From the NCBI RefSeq assembly GCF_031326345.1, contig NZ_CP133671.1:3968001-4032000 (forward strand): a stretch of 64,000 bases of DNA, in the 5' to 3' direction. The notes below the pieces were generated by a model. That model had not been told where the DNA came from. It did no database searches and worked only from the letters and a program-made list of their open reading frames with translations. Each line of letters begins with the position of its first letter. Position 1 is the stretch's first letter. This stretch comes from Aureispira sp. CCB-E. Lineage in GTDB: Bacteria > Bacteroidota > Bacteroidia > Chitinophagales > Saprospiraceae. Of this stretch, positions 34,104-44,211 are shown piece by piece. The position numbers were made by a program, and so were the translations under genes.

Positions 34104-34760
34104 TTAAATAATAAAATTATTTCTAGCTTTTTGAACCGCTTCAAGTTTAGAATGCACTTGTAGCTTTTTGTAGATTCGTTCAATGTGATTGCGAACGGTT
34201 TTGGGAGAACGATTTAAATTAGTAGCAATTTTTGTATTAGAAAGACCATGACTGAGCTGTTCTAAAATTTCAACTTCTCGCTTGGTTAGTTTGATCTCTT
34301 CTTGATTAAAATTAGCTTTTTTTAGATTGGGGTTTCGCAATAGTTGCAAAGCTTTTTGAGCAATAACTGGTGTCATTGCAGCACCTCCATCTATGGTTTC
34401 CAAGATACTTTTGTGCAAATCAGAAGCATTGATTTCTTTTAACAAATAGCCGTTGGCACCTGCCTGTATGGCTTTAAAAATACTATCATAATCGTCTAAA
34501 ACCGTTAACATAACAATCTTAATTTGTGGGTATTTCTTTTTGACATTAGCCGTTGCTTCAATGCCATTTATAATAGGCATTTCAATATCCATTAAGATCA
34601 AATCCAAGTGAAAGTTGCCCTCCAATTTTTCCATTAATTCTTTGCCATTGGTAGCAATGGTAACTACTTGTAAGTCATCAAAAAAAGATAATTTTTCTTT
34701 AATATTTTGTAACAAGAAGATATTATCTTCTGCGATAGCAATTTGAATGGGCATTGTCAA
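34104..34760 (-). CDS. Two-component response regulator, NarL/LuxR type
   Basis: A 218-residue DNA-binding regulator. The receiver domain has acidic pocket AEDN (10-13) and phospho-acceptor Asp58 in LILMDIEMP. The LuxR-type helix-turn-helix is at about 155-210 (LTKREVEILEQLSHGLSNTKIATNLNRSPKTVRNHIERIYKKL). Its partner is the TPR histidine kinase encoded just upstream on the same strand (72-base gap). Targets are unknown. Confidence 0.94.
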   Translation of the reverse strand: MTMPIQIAIAEDNIFLLQNIKEKLSFFDDLQVVTIATNGKELMEKLEGNFHLDLILMDIEMPIINGIEATANVKKKYPQIKIVMLTVLDDYDSIFKAIQAGANGYLLKEINASDLHKSILETIDGGAAMTPVIAQKALQLLRNPNLKKANFNQEEIKLTKREVEILEQLSHGLSNTKIATNLNRSPKTVRNHIERIYKKLQVHSKLEAVQKARNNFII

Positions 34761-34832
34761 TAATTATCGGTTAAAAACAAATTACGTGGCTTCTAGGGGC
34801 TCTGTTGACAAAATGAGATAAGAAGCCGTTTC

Positions 34833-36776
34833 TTAATGCACAACGTGTTTTAGAGTGACAAAAGTTCCTACGTTCAGTTGAGAGTTTATTTCTAAATCAG
34901 CGCCCATTTCTTGGGCACGTTTGCGCATATTGTGTAAGCCATTGCTTAAGGTGGCATTAGCTACGTCAAAACCTTTGCCATTATCACAAATTTTAAAATA
35001 GAGCGTACCGTTTGTTTTATTAATACTAATTTCTATTTGATCTGCTTCGGCATATTTTAAGGCATTGTTCAAGGCCTCTTGGATGATTCTATAAATATTC
35101 ATTCCTTCAACCGAAGACAAAGTGCCGTTAACAGGCAGTTGATCGTTGATGATAAAACGAAAATCAATATGCTGCGTGGCATCCTTAGCAGCGACTAGGA
35201 AAGTATTAATGCGTTGTTTTAAATCATAGAAGCTAATGGCATCTTTGTTCATTGCCCAAATGGTATCTCGCAAATCTTGAATGGTATTTGAGGTAAAGGT
35301 TGTAATTTTTTTAAGCTTTTTGCTCAATGAATTTTCTAATTGAAAGGCATACTTTAGGTTGTCAATAGAGGAAATAATAAAAGTTAATTGAGCTCCAATA
35401 TTGTCGTGCAAATCTCTAGAAATTTGATACCGTTGTTGGGCTAATTTTTTCTGAGTTTCTATTTTTCCCATGGCCTCTTTCAGTTGATGTTCCTTTTGAA
35501 GCTGTAGATTGCGTTGTCTCAAATAGTTAAAAATTAAAACTCCAATCAAGATCAAAATAACAGCCATACTCCCCAAGGAAAGCAGCTGGATATTTTTTTG
35601 GTTAATCTCTAAGGCTTGTTGATCAATTTGTGCTTGTTGCAATAAAATTTCTTTTTCCTTTTTTTCGGCTTGGTATTTTGATTCAGCTTCAGCAATAGCT
35701 TGGGTGCTTTGCTCATTAATCATGGAATCTTTGGCATTAATATGCAAATTAAGATACTCATTTGCCTTTTGGAATTGCTGCTGTTCGCTCCATAATTGGG
35801 CTAAGCTTTTATAGGTTTCCATTTCAATTTCTCTCAAGCTTTTCTCTTTTGACAAAGCCAAGCTTTTTAAGTAAAACCTTTCTGCTTCTTTGGGTTTGCC
35901 TTGATCTTTACTAACAGCCGCAAAATTATGGTACGAGTAAGCTGCCCCTCTGTTGTCTCCTAATTTTTCTCGCAATTGTATAGATTGATTGTGATAAATA
36001 ACCGCAGAGTCCAAATTTCTTAAACTATGATGGGCGACAGCTATATTGTTAAGATTAATAGACATTTCCTGTTTGTCCTTTAATTTTTGGCTAAGCGTAT
36101 AGGATTTTTTATAGTAACTTAGAGCCTTTTGGTACTTCTTTTGGTAGTTGTACAATGCTCCAATATTGTTATAACCTTTAGTTAAAATTTCAATATCTCC
36201 TAGACGTTCTTCAATGGCGATTGCTTTTTCAAAATATTCTAATGTTTTATCTATGTTTTTTTGATAATAATAAACAATCCCAATATTGTTATATGCTTGA
36301 GCAATTCCTTTAGGGTTGTTGGTTTGTTCTTCGGCTTTTAATGCTTCAAAATAAAGTGCTAATGCCTTTTCGTGTGCTCCTGTTCTGGTATGTATAATCG
36401 CAATATTGTTGAGTACAATAGCAAAACCTGCCGTGTAGTCGTGTTGTTCACAAATTTCTAGTGCTTCGTTATAATAATCTAAAGCGGTAGGATAATCTGT
36501 TTTGCGTTCGTAGTAATTGCCTGTTACATTTAAACAACGGATAATTCCTTGATAAAGACCTAGTTTTTTTGCCAACTGAAGCCCCTGCTTAGCGTAAACA
36601 ACAGAAGAGTCCAAATGAGTCGTTAAATATTGTTGTGCAATTGTTTGATAAGCAATTACTTTATTGCTATCATTAGGCATACTGGGCAAGGCTTGAACAA
36701 GGCTGTCAGTATTATTTTGAGCTTGTGTATATATGGTCCAAAATAGAAGTAGGACAAGGGAAAATTTGGATGGCAT
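34833..36776 (-). CDS. TPR-containing sensor histidine kinase (HisKA_3 type)
   Basis: A 647-residue inner-membrane kinase. A signal sequence (1-19) precedes about seven tetratricopeptide repeats (about 80-350) that should lie in the periplasm. A coiled coil (360-395), one membrane helix (398-418) and a second coiled coil follow. The HisKA_3 box is YQISRDLHDNIGAQL with His457. The HATPase domain has the N-box (IIQEALNNALKYAEADQ), DNGKGFD (598-604) and GLHNMRKRAQEMGA. This is the NarX/DesK-like class that pairs with LuxR-type regulators, such as the one next to it. The signal is unknown. Confidence 0.93.
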   Translation of the reverse strand: MPSKFSLVLLLFWTIYTQAQNNTDSLVQALPSMPNDSNKVIAYQTIAQQYLTTHLDSSVVYAKQGLQLAKKLGLYQGIIRCLNVTGNYYERKTDYPTALDYYNEALEICEQHDYTAGFAIVLNNIAIIHTRTGAHEKALALYFEALKAEEQTNNPKGIAQAYNNIGIVYYYQKNIDKTLEYFEKAIAIEERLGDIEILTKGYNNIGALYNYQKKYQKALSYYKKSYTLSQKLKDKQEMSINLNNIAVAHHSLRNLDSAVIYHNQSIQLREKLGDNRGAAYSYHNFAAVSKDQGKPKEAERFYLKSLALSKEKSLREIEMETYKSLAQLWSEQQQFQKANEYLNLHINAKDSMINEQSTQAIAEAESKYQAEKKEKEILLQQAQIDQQALEINQKNIQLLSLGSMAVILILIGVLIFNYLRQRNLQLQKEHQLKEAMGKIETQKKLAQQRYQISRDLHDNIGAQLTFIISSIDNLKYAFQLENSLSKKLKKITTFTSNTIQDLRDTIWAMNKDAISFYDLKQRINTFLVAAKDATQHIDFRFIINDQLPVNGTLSSVEGMNIYRIIQEALNNALKYAEADQIEISINKTNGTLYFKICDNGKGFDVANATLSNGLHNMRKRAQEMGADLEINSQLNVGTFVTLKHVVH

Positions 36777-37092
36777 GAGCGTGTTAATCTAAATTAGAAA
36801 TAAGAGAACTAAGATAGGTAATATTGTCTCGTTTACAATAAGTTCTACCGTATAATTCTATCAAATTAGCAAAGAAGTATATTGGTTTTGTAACAGTACT
36901 CAAAGGAATCAACTTTATTGAGTAATTTGAAGAGAGAGAGGGTAAAGCAAAAAATCCACGAACTACTAATTTTATAAGCGGTTTTATTTTAGTATATTCG
37001 AAAATTAATAGTTGGTTTACTATTTTCGAAGCAAAATAGGTTAGTAGACTCTAAAAAATATTAAGCAAATCAATCAAATTTTTACATTATTT
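36777..37092. other. Divergent intergenic region between the sensor kinase and the conserved unknown gene
   Basis: A 316-base gap that should hold promoters for both directions. It contains a decayed family A end (CCACGAACTACTAA near 36957-36970) and a palindrome at 36997-37030. I see no ORF. Confidence 0.45.
36997..37030. promoter_or_regulatory. Inverted repeat upstream of the 37.1 kb gene (possible operator)
   Basis: TTCGAAAAT (36997-37005) and ATTTTCGAA (37022-37030) are perfect inverted repeats, and AATAGT/ACTATT extend the pairing inward. The centre lies about 80 bases before the start of the conserved unknown gene. It may be an operator or a stem in the leader RNA. Confidence 0.4.
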
Positions 37093-38517
37093 ATGGCAGT
37101 ACAAATTCTTGAAACCCGTCAAAAAGCACTTGAAATAAACTTAGACAGCAACACCTATGGTTCTTTTGCAGAAATCGGTGCAGGGCAAGAAGTGGCGCAG
37201 TATTTTTTCAAGGCAGGGGCTTCCTCAGGAACAATTGCAAAAACAATTTCGGCTTACGACAAGTTAGTTAGTGATGATATTTATGGAGCAGAGCAATCGG
37301 GGCGTTATGTTTGCGAATCTAGATTGTACAAAATGTTAGACCATGAATATGATTTAATGCTTGACCGTTTGAGTAACACGCGCCCTGAGTCTCGTTTGTT
37401 TGCGTTTGCCGATACCGTAGAAACAATTAATTATCACAAAACAAACAAAGGTCAAGGTTGGCTTGGGTTGCGCTTTCAGCTTCATCCGCAAGCAGAACCT
37501 AATGATATTGTAATGCACATTGAATTGTTGGATAATGATATTGCTTTGCAACAACAAGCAGTGGGAATGCTGGGCGTTAATTTGATATATGGGTCTTATT
37601 ACTATTATGGAGATTATACCAAATTAATGGCTTCTTTGTTAGAGGGAATCCAAAACCGAGTCAAAATAGATATGTTGAGGTTGACAGGACCGCAATTTAT
37701 AGACATAGACAATCGCCTAGTTACTTTGGAGCTGGTCAAGCAAAAAATGACGGATGTGGCTATGTTTAATAATAAAGGCGTGCCTGTTCATCCTTCAGAA
37801 TTTATGTATAAGCACAATGCTTTGGTTGTTCGAGGTAGTTTCAGACCTGCTACTTTGAGGACGTTAGATCGGTTTGAGTCGGCTACAAAACAATTTAGTG
37901 CAGAGGCAGATTTGTCAACAAGGGGAACTAGCATACTGGCTGAAATTACGTTAAAAGATTTGTGTCGAGATACAGGGAAAGTAGAGGAACAGGATTTTTT
38001 AGATCGGGCTTCTTTGCTCAATCATCTGGGAAAATGTGTGATGATTACAAACTGTAACGAATACAAGCGTTTGATTAATTACTTGGCAGATTATAGAGTG
38101 GCCAAGTTGGGGATTGTCATTAGTGCAAAGGGCTTGTTAGATATTGTAAATAGCAAATATTATCGAAATAAAGATGGTCGGTTGATTACTTCTTATGGAG
38201 AAATTTTTACACGCAATGTTCGGGTTTATGTTTATCCTGCTTACAACGAGGGAGGAAGCGAATTGATGACGTGCCGCAATTTACCTATTCCTGATGGGAT
38301 TCGATATTTGTACAAGCATATTGTAGAAAATAGGCATGTCGTTGATATCGAAAGTTATAATGAAGATTTATTGCAAATATACTCCATCAAAGCTTTGAGA
38401 ATGTTGCGAGAGAACGAGAAAGGATGGACAAAATTTGTTTCTCAAAAAGTAGCCAAATACATTCGAGAAAAGCACCTGTTTGGTTTTCCCAAACCCAATA
38501 TGGAATTTGAATATTAA
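37093..38517 (+). CDS. Conserved protein of unknown function, Bacteroidota type
   Basis: A 474-residue soluble protein that starts MAVQILETRQKALEINLD and continues YGSFAEIGAGQEVAQYFFKAGASSGTIAKTISAYDK and ESRLYKMLDHEY. I recognise it as a widely conserved, long, uncharacterised family, for which automatic names vary and seem unreliable. No nucleotidyltransferase HxGH motif, signal peptide or membrane helix is visible. It is a single gene that ends in a hairpin shared with the convergent MBL gene. The function is unknown. Confidence 0.8.
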   Translation: MAVQILETRQKALEINLDSNTYGSFAEIGAGQEVAQYFFKAGASSGTIAKTISAYDKLVSDDIYGAEQSGRYVCESRLYKMLDHEYDLMLDRLSNTRPESRLFAFADTVETINYHKTNKGQGWLGLRFQLHPQAEPNDIVMHIELLDNDIALQQQAVGMLGVNLIYGSYYYYGDYTKLMASLLEGIQNRVKIDMLRLTGPQFIDIDNRLVTLELVKQKMTDVAMFNNKGVPVHPSEFMYKHNALVVRGSFRPATLRTLDRFESATKQFSAEADLSTRGTSILAEITLKDLCRDTGKVEEQDFLDRASLLNHLGKCVMITNCNEYKRLINYLADYRVAKLGIVISAKGLLDIVNSKYYRNKDGRLITSYGEIFTRNVRVYVYPAYNEGGSELMTCRNLPIPDGIRYLYKHIVENRHVVDIESYNEDLLQIYSIKALRMLRENEKGWTKFVSQKVAKYIREKHLFGFPKPNMEFEY

Positions 38518-38530
38518 AACAATTTAGAAT

Positions 38531-38559
38531 ATTAGCTCGTTAATTGCCAACGAGCTAAT
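38531..38559. terminator. Bidirectional hairpin between convergent genes
   Basis: ATTAGCTCGTT (38531-38541) pairs perfectly with AACGAGCTAAT (38549-38559). It lies between the stops of the conserved unknown gene and the MBL hydrolase gene, which are 53 bases apart. Confidence 0.6.
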
Positions 38560-38570
38560 GTTGTACTATA

Positions 38571-39512
38571 TTACAACGCAGCTTTAAATTCTTGTATCAA
38601 TAGCTCGATATCTTCTGGACCATATTTTCTAGAAAAATGAACGGGAACAGGCTGCAAAACATTTGCTTCTCGCATTACTTTTCCTGACATAGCAGCATAA
38701 CTGTGGTAGTTTGTTTCGGCAAAAGCTTTATCTTCATTTTTGTAAAAACATTCTATAAAAACTTGGCGGCAGTCGGAAAAATGACTTGTAATTTTCCTGT
38801 GATTTTCTGCATGAGCAGCATGATCCATAATAATTCCCAATGAATCACCCTTTTGTAGATGCAACAAATGAAATAAGTCTTTGGCCTGATATTGATGGTC
38901 TTCAACAATAATTATTCTTTCTGTTTGCTTTTGTTCAAAGGCTTCTTTTAGTTCTCGAACCCATTTGCCACCACGAAACCCACTGGCTTGAATGTCGATT
39001 TTGACGGTATCTATTTCTTTGAACAAATAAGCTAAAGTTGGAATTTTGTGGTCGAGTAAAATGCCAGTGACAGTAAAATTTTTTTCTTGGAAAATAATAT
39101 TGCTATAGAGAGGATTTTTTTCTACTAATTCCCAAACGGGTGGTTCCAATTCAAATACCTTAATTTCATTTTCAGAAATTAGCTCTCGAATTTCATATAC
39201 AACCGCCCCCGACTCAATTAAATTCCAAGTATAGCTTTTTAATTTGGCTTGAACTTGCTGTGCAATATCCTTAGGACCACAAATAACAACTTTGCGCTGA
39301 ATTCCAATTTGATGTCGAATGACCATATCAAAATTTACAAAATGATCAATGTGCGTGTGGCTAATAAAAACGGCATTGATATTTTGAACTTCTTTAACAG
39401 TCCAATTGCTAGCGTCACCACATTCACAAAGGTAATTCCAAGAGTGGTTATCTAGTTGCACTAAAATAGATATGTCTTCGTTGATCTGGTTTTTTAGAGT
39501 TGCTTGAAACAT
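38571..39512 (-). CDS. Metallo-beta-lactamase-fold hydrolase (RNase Z-like)
   Basis: A 313-residue protein with the metal motif HTHIDH (52-57) and later ligand-type residues in IMDHAAHAEN and CFYKNEDKAFAETNYHSYAAMSG, as in the RNase Z/ElaC-like branch of the superfamily. The sequence is a divergent form, so tRNA 3' processing is not certain; it could act on another phosphodiester. The fold and two-zinc site are well supported. It lies alone between a convergent gene and the PP2C gene. Confidence 0.82.
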   Translation of the reverse strand: MFQATLKNQINEDISILVQLDNHSWNYLCECGDASNWTVKEVQNINAVFISHTHIDHFVNFDMVIRHQIGIQRKVVICGPKDIAQQVQAKLKSYTWNLIESGAVVYEIRELISENEIKVFELEPPVWELVEKNPLYSNIIFQEKNFTVTGILLDHKIPTLAYLFKEIDTVKIDIQASGFRGGKWVRELKEAFEQKQTERIIIVEDHQYQAKDLFHLLHLQKGDSLGIIMDHAAHAENHRKITSHFSDCRQVFIECFYKNEDKAFAETNYHSYAAMSGKVMREANVLQPVPVHFSRKYGPEDIELLIQEFKAAL

Positions 39513-39630
39513 GAAAATAAAATGATGTTAATATGATTTTTTACGTCTTCTTAAAAGAAGAATTGCTCTAGAAAGTTCCCAAGCCTTCATCATTTTTAGA
39601 GTTTTGAGCCCTCCGAAAGCCTTATTGGAT

Positions 39631-40368
39631 TTAAAATAGCCGAATAATTGCTACATCGTCATTAGGTTTTAATCCATACTCTTGTTCTAGATAAAGACAT
39701 TTTCGGTCAAGCATATTGTCTTGTTGACTGAAATCTGTATCAAGCATTAAATACCTAATAGGGTCAATTTCGTAGACTGTTTCCGTATTGTTTTTCGCAA
39801 AACTCAGAATACCATCTGTTGAAATGGCTAGGTTAGTTACTTGCTCAAAGCTATATTGAGTGGTATGATTGGTCAGCCACTGATCAAATGTTTTATGTAA
39901 GTGATAAGCTAAATAATCAGGTTTGTCATTTTGTTCTATCACTATAATTTGATCGTTGATGGCTACAACGCCATCTCCACTGACGGTTATCAAAGCCTTT
40001 TGAGTTGGGTAATGATAAACTAAGATAAGACAAGTAGCGACTAGTTCTTCTATTTCCAAAAAAAGATTATTTTTTTCAGTTTGAATGAGCGAAAAAAATT
40101 GACAAAGTACTTGATGAGATAGTTGCTGTATTGAAAGCTGTTCCAATTCCCATTTGGCGTTCTTAAGTGCTAGATAAGGAAATTCTTGTAGGATTTTTTT
40201 TAATATTTTGCCAAATAGAGTCGCCGCAAAATGACTGTCTTTGCCAGAAGAACATCCATCCATGACTCCAGCAACTAACCAGTCTTGATGAATTTGTTTT
40301 GAGTATAAAAAATCTTCACAAAAAACAGGATGAAATTCGCCTAATTGTAATGTTGAGTATACTTGCAT
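39631..40368 (-). CDS. PP2C-family protein phosphatase
   Basis: A 245-residue phosphatase core. Metal-binding aspartates are visible in GVMDGCSSG (where classical enzymes have DGxGG), VSGDGVVAI, ISTDGILSF and KPNDDVAII. PP2C enzymes remove phosphate from Ser/Thr, or regulate anti-sigma systems. No Ser/Thr kinase is next to it. No regulatory domain is attached. Confidence 0.85.
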   Translation of the reverse strand: MQVYSTLQLGEFHPVFCEDFLYSKQIHQDWLVAGVMDGCSSGKDSHFAATLFGKILKKILQEFPYLALKNAKWELEQLSIQQLSHQVLCQFFSLIQTEKNNLFLEIEELVATCLILVYHYPTQKALITVSGDGVVAINDQIIVIEQNDKPDYLAYHLHKTFDQWLTNHTTQYSFEQVTNLAISTDGILSFAKNNTETVYEIDPIRYLMLDTDFSQQDNMLDRKCLYLEQEYGLKPNDDVAIIRLF

Positions 40369-40462
40369 ACTCTAAAGTAATTCTTTTTTGTCATAGAACA
40401 AAAAAGATTTCTTATTCCAAGAATTTTGAGGCAATTGCTAAATTTGATAACTCGCTACTAAC

Positions 40463-40498
40463 AAAAAAAAGCGAACAACCCTAAGAAGTTGCTCGCCT
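40463..40498 (-). terminator. Rho-independent terminator for nrdA
   Basis: GCGAACAAC (40472-40480) pairs with GTTGCTCGC (40489-40497) with one mismatch. On the minus strand it is followed by eight T's. It lies 53 bases past the nrdA stop. Confidence 0.85.
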
Positions 40499-40549
40499 TT
40501 ATATGGTGCGTTTTAATTCTTGTTTGCTATCAAAACAAAAGACATTTTA

Positions 40550-42919
40550 TTAAGAACCACACATTAGACAATCGTCAGGATTATCTAGGCTACAAGAAAT
40601 ACCTTCATCCGTATTGGCAGGATCAACTGTTTCCGCCTTAACAAATTTTTGTTGGTGTTTAGCTGATAATGTAAATTTGATAGGATCAACAGCTGCCTTA
40701 CTTCTTAGGTAATACATGCCTGTTTTTAATCCTTTTTTCCATGCATAGAAATGCATAGATGTTAATTTAGCAAATGTTGGATTTTCTACAAATAAATTCA
40801 AGCTTTGCGATTGACAAATAAATGCCCCTCTATCTGCCGACATGTCAATAATATGACGTTGCTTAATTTCATACGCTGTTTTGTAGAGCGCTTTGATATC
40901 GTCTGGAATTTCTTTGATATTTTGGATAGATCCGTTAGCAGCCATCAATTGCTCTTTGATTTCTTCTGTCCATAAGCCCAGCTCAATCAAATCTTTCAGC
41001 AGATGCTTGTTAACAATAATATACTCACCCGAAAGTGTTCTGCGAGTGTAGATATTAGAAGTATAGGGTTCAAAACATTCGTTGTTACCTAAGATCTGAG
41101 ATGTTGAGGCTGTTGGCATTGGAGCCAATAATAAACTGTTGCGAACACCATATTTTTTGATGTTAGCGCGAAGTTTATCCCAATCCCATTTTGAGGAAGG
41201 AGTTTGATCCCACATATCAAATTGCAAAATTCCTTGACTAATAGGAGAGCCTTCATAAGATTGGTAAGGACCTTCTTCTTTTGCTAGTTCAGCAGATTCT
41301 GTTACGGCAGCATAGTACATCGTTTCAAAAATAGCTCTATTAAGCATTTTTCCTTCTGTACTATCAAATGGATAGCGCATTAAAATCAAGGCATCTGCCA
41401 AACCTTGCACACCAATACCAATTGGACGGTGGCGCATGTTAGAATTGTAGGCTTCTTGTACAGGATAATAGTTAATGTCGATAACCTTGTTCAAGTTGCG
41501 AGTAACTATTCTAGTAATTTCGTATAGTTTGTCAAAATCGAACTTACCATTAATCACAAATTTAGGTAAAGAGATAGAAGCTAAGTTACAAACAGCCACT
41601 TCGTCTTTAGAGGTATATTCCATAATCTCAGTACAAAGATTACTAGAACGAATAACACCTAAATTCTTTTGGTTTGACTTTGAGTTAGCGTGATCCTTGT
41701 ACAACATGTAAGGCGTTCCAGTCTCAATTTGAGACTCAAGAATTTTGGTCCACAATTCACGCGCTTTGATTGTTTTTCTTCCTTTTCCTTCTGCTTCGTA
41801 TTTTTGATATAATTTTTCGAATTCTTCACCATACGTATTGTACAAGTCAGGACATTCATTAGGACACATCAACGTCCATTCTACATCTTCTTCTACACGT
41901 TGCATGAATAAATCAGAAATCCACATAGCATAGAATAAATCTCTAGCACGTTTTTCTTCTTTACCGTGATTCTTTTTAAGATCTAAGAAATCAAAAATGT
42001 CAGCATGCCAAGGTTCTAGATAAACCGCAAAAGCACCTTTCCGCTTCCCACCTCCTTGGTCAACATAACGAGCCGTATCATTATATACTCTCAACATAGG
42101 AACAATACCATTGGAAGTACCCCCTGTTCCTTTAATATAACTACCTTGTGCACGAACATTGTGAATGCTCAATCCAATTCCACCGGCAGACTGAGAAATC
42201 TTGGCACAACGTGTTAGGGTTTCAAAAATACCAGAAATGGAATCTTCGGTAGCACTCAACAAAAAGCAAGAAGACAATTGAGGTTTTGGAGTTCCAGCAT
42301 TAAACAAAGTTGGGGTAGCATGGATAAACCACTTTTCGGACATCAAACTATAGGTTTGGATTGCAGAAACAATATCCTGTCCATGAATGCCAATGGCAGC
42401 ACGCATCAACATATATTGAGGACGTTCTACGATTTTACCATCCATGCGCAACAAATAAGAGCGTTCCAAGGTTTTAAAACCAAAGTAGTCAAATTCATAA
42501 TCATTCTCATGTTTGATAGCCGTATCAAACACTTTGCGATTTTTCCAAATAATATCAAATGTTTCATTGGATATTAACTGGGCATTTTCTCCTGTTTTAG
42601 GATCAATATACTCATGCAATGCTTTCATTGTTTTAGAGAAAGAATTGTTAGAGTTTTTGTGTAAGTTAGAAACCGATATACGGGCTGCCAAAATTGCGTA
42701 ATCAGGATGTTGAGTAGCCATAGTAGCAGCAGTCTCAGAAGCCAAATTATCTAAGATAGTTGTACTAACACCATCGTATAAACCTTGGATAACCTTTTTG
42801 CAAATTTCAATAGAATCTACATAACGAAGGTCAAGACCGTTACATAGATACTCAATGCGTTTTTTGATTTTATCAAAAGAGACATCTTCTTTTTTTCCAT
42901 TTCTTTTTAGTACTTGCAT
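40550..42919 (-). CDS. nrdA: Ribonucleoside-diphosphate reductase, alpha subunit (class Ia)
   Basis: Reduces ribonucleotides to deoxyribonucleotides. It has an N-terminal ATP-cone ([22 protein letters not shown]), the catalytic barrel with [12 protein letters not shown] and SSNLCTEI (active-site Cys, Asn and Glu), [15 protein letters not shown], and a C-terminal redox pair CLMCGS. The frame is open to 43036. I choose the Met at 42919 because the ATP-cone begins there and an A-rich tract precedes it. The Met at 42940 (MDIKTKK...) is nearly as good. nrdB lies upstream on the same strand across about 300 bases. Confidence 0.95.
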   Translation of the reverse strand: MQVLKRNGKKEDVSFDKIKKRIEYLCNGLDLRYVDSIEICKKVIQGLYDGVSTTILDNLASETAATMATQHPDYAILAARISVSNLHKNSNNSFSKTMKALHEYIDPKTGENAQLISNETFDIIWKNRKVFDTAIKHENDYEFDYFGFKTLERSYLLRMDGKIVERPQYMLMRAAIGIHGQDIVSAIQTYSLMSEKWFIHATPTLFNAGTPKPQLSSCFLLSATEDSISGIFETLTRCAKISQSAGGIGLSIHNVRAQGSYIKGTGGTSNGIVPMLRVYNDTARYVDQGGGKRKGAFAVYLEPWHADIFDFLDLKKNHGKEEKRARDLFYAMWISDLFMQRVEEDVEWTLMCPNECPDLYNTYGEEFEKLYQKYEAEGKGRKTIKARELWTKILESQIETGTPYMLYKDHANSKSNQKNLGVIRSSNLCTEIMEYTSKDEVAVCNLASISLPKFVINGKFDFDKLYEITRIVTRNLNKVIDINYYPVQEAYNSNMRHRPIGIGVQGLADALILMRYPFDSTEGKMLNRAIFETMYYAAVTESAELAKEEGPYQSYEGSPISQGILQFDMWDQTPSSKWDWDKLRANIKKYGVRNSLLLAPMPTASTSQILGNNECFEPYTSNIYTRRTLSGEYIIVNKHLLKDLIELGLWTEEIKEQLMAANGSIQNIKEIPDDIKALYKTAYEIKQRHIIDMSADRGAFICQSQSLNLFVENPTFAKLTSMHFYAWKKGLKTGMYYLRSKAAVDPIKFTLSAKHQQKFVKAETVDPANTDEGISCSLDNPDDCLMCGS

Positions 42920-43236
42920 TTTTTTTGTTTTGATGTCCATGCGCTTCTTCACGCATGTATTTTGGTGGAACAATCTAGTAGTGAATACTAGTAATACTTT
43001 GGGACGCCCAATAATCAAACCTTTGGTATAGGGCAAAGATTGGACGAGTGACTATTCTAAAGAAAGCTTTCAGCTGCTTCAATAGCCACTTAACAAGTTG
43101 ATCTGTTTCTTTTTGTTATAATTATAGCCTGCCCAACAAACTAGTGCTTACGTGAAGTCAGTTGGCAGACTATGAGAAGTTGTGTAAGAAAAAATAGATA
43201 GCGTTTAAAACAATGATTTCTTACCAATTCATTTTG
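42920..43236. other. Gap between nrdB and nrdA
   Basis: About 317 bases (less if nrdA starts upstream). No hairpin or ORF of note is visible, so nrdA could be read through from nrdB or have its own promoter. I saw no NrdR-box pair. Confidence 0.4.
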
Positions 43237-44211
43237 CTAAAAATCTTCGTCTAGAGAGAACGTTTGCTTTTCACGATCTGCCATTACGCCAGCTTTTTGA
43301 TAATCGCCCACACGTTTTTCGAAGAAATTGGTTTTTCCTTGCAAGGAAATTAAGTCCATCCAAGAGAAAGGATTTGCCGTGCCATAAACCTTATCGTTGC
43401 CCAAGGAAACCAACAAGCGATCTGCTACAAATTCGATGTATTCGTTCATCAGACCTGAGTTCATTCCAATTAAAGAAACAGGAAGCGCATCGGTTACAAA
43501 TTCTTTTTCAAATTCAACCGCTTCAGTAATAATATCTTGAAGTTCTCTTTTGTCTAGTTTGTTTTCTAACATAGAGTACAACAAGCAAGCAAAATCACAG
43601 TGCATCCCTTCGTCTCTACTGATAAGCTCATTAGAGAACGTCAAACCAGGCATTAGACCACGTTTTTTAAGCCAGTAAATAGCACAGAAGCTACCTGAAA
43701 AGAAAATACCTTCTACCGCAGCAAAAGCAATCAAGCGATGAGCAAAAGATGGTGCTTCATCAATCCATTTTAAAGCCCATTTAGCTTTTTTCTGAACACA
43801 AGGAAGGGTGTTCATGGCTTTGAATAGACCATTTTTTTCTTCGGTATCTCTGATGTAGGTATCTATTAAAAGGCTATACGTTTCTGCATGTATATCTTCA
43901 ATCTGTATCTGGGTAGAGTAGAAAGAACGCGCTTCCGCAATTTGCACGTCCTTGTAGAAATTTAAAACTAAATTCTCATTAACAATGCCATCACTAGCTG
44001 CAAAAAATGCTAAGACATGTTTAATGAAATGGCGCTCATTGTCATTTAGCTTTTCATTCCAATCAACGATGTCTGCTTCTAGATCAATTTCGTCTGTAGT
44101 CCAAAAACAAGCCAAGGCTTTTTTTCGCATTTCCCATACTGCATCATGTTGAATTGGAAACAAAACAAAACGATCGTCACTCTCTGTAAGAATTAATTCT
44201 TTATTATTCAT
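43237..44211 (-). CDS. nrdB: Ribonucleoside-diphosphate reductase, beta subunit (class Ia)
   Basis: The diiron/tyrosyl-radical partner of NrdA. It has 324 residues. The ligand pattern is [10 protein letters not shown] (Asp), [11 protein letters not shown] (Glu-x2-His-x3-Tyr, the last being the radical tyrosine), EGIFFSGSF (Glu) and [11 protein letters not shown] (Glu and His). The C-terminal tail that docks on NrdA is FSLDEDF. It lies upstream of nrdA. An AT-rich region with DnaA-box-like sites precedes it, which may link its expression to replication. Confidence 0.96.
   Translation of the reverse strand: MNNKELILTESDDRFVLFPIQHDAVWEMRKKALACFWTTDEIDLEADIVDWNEKLNDNERHFIKHVLAFFAASDGIVNENLVLNFYKDVQIAEARSFYSTQIQIEDIHAETYSLLIDTYIRDTEEKNGLFKAMNTLPCVQKKAKWALKWIDEAPSFAHRLIAFAAVEGIFFSGSFCAIYWLKKRGLMPGLTFSNELISRDEGMHCDFACLLYSMLENKLDKRELQDIITEAVEFEKEFVTDALPVSLIGMNSGLMNEYIEFVADRLLVSLGNDKVYGTANPFSWMDLISLQGKTNFFEKRVGDYQKAGVMADREKQTFSLDEDF

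Noticed and set aside
37093-38517. Nicotinate-nucleotide adenylyltransferase or TonB-receptor label for the conserved unknown protein
   Set aside because: No HxGH or other nucleotidyltransferase motif, no signal peptide and no barrel pattern are visible.
43037-43236. tRNA gene or riboswitch in the nrdB-nrdA gap
   Set aside because: No cloverleaf arms or T-loop consensus were found, and no known riboswitch core.
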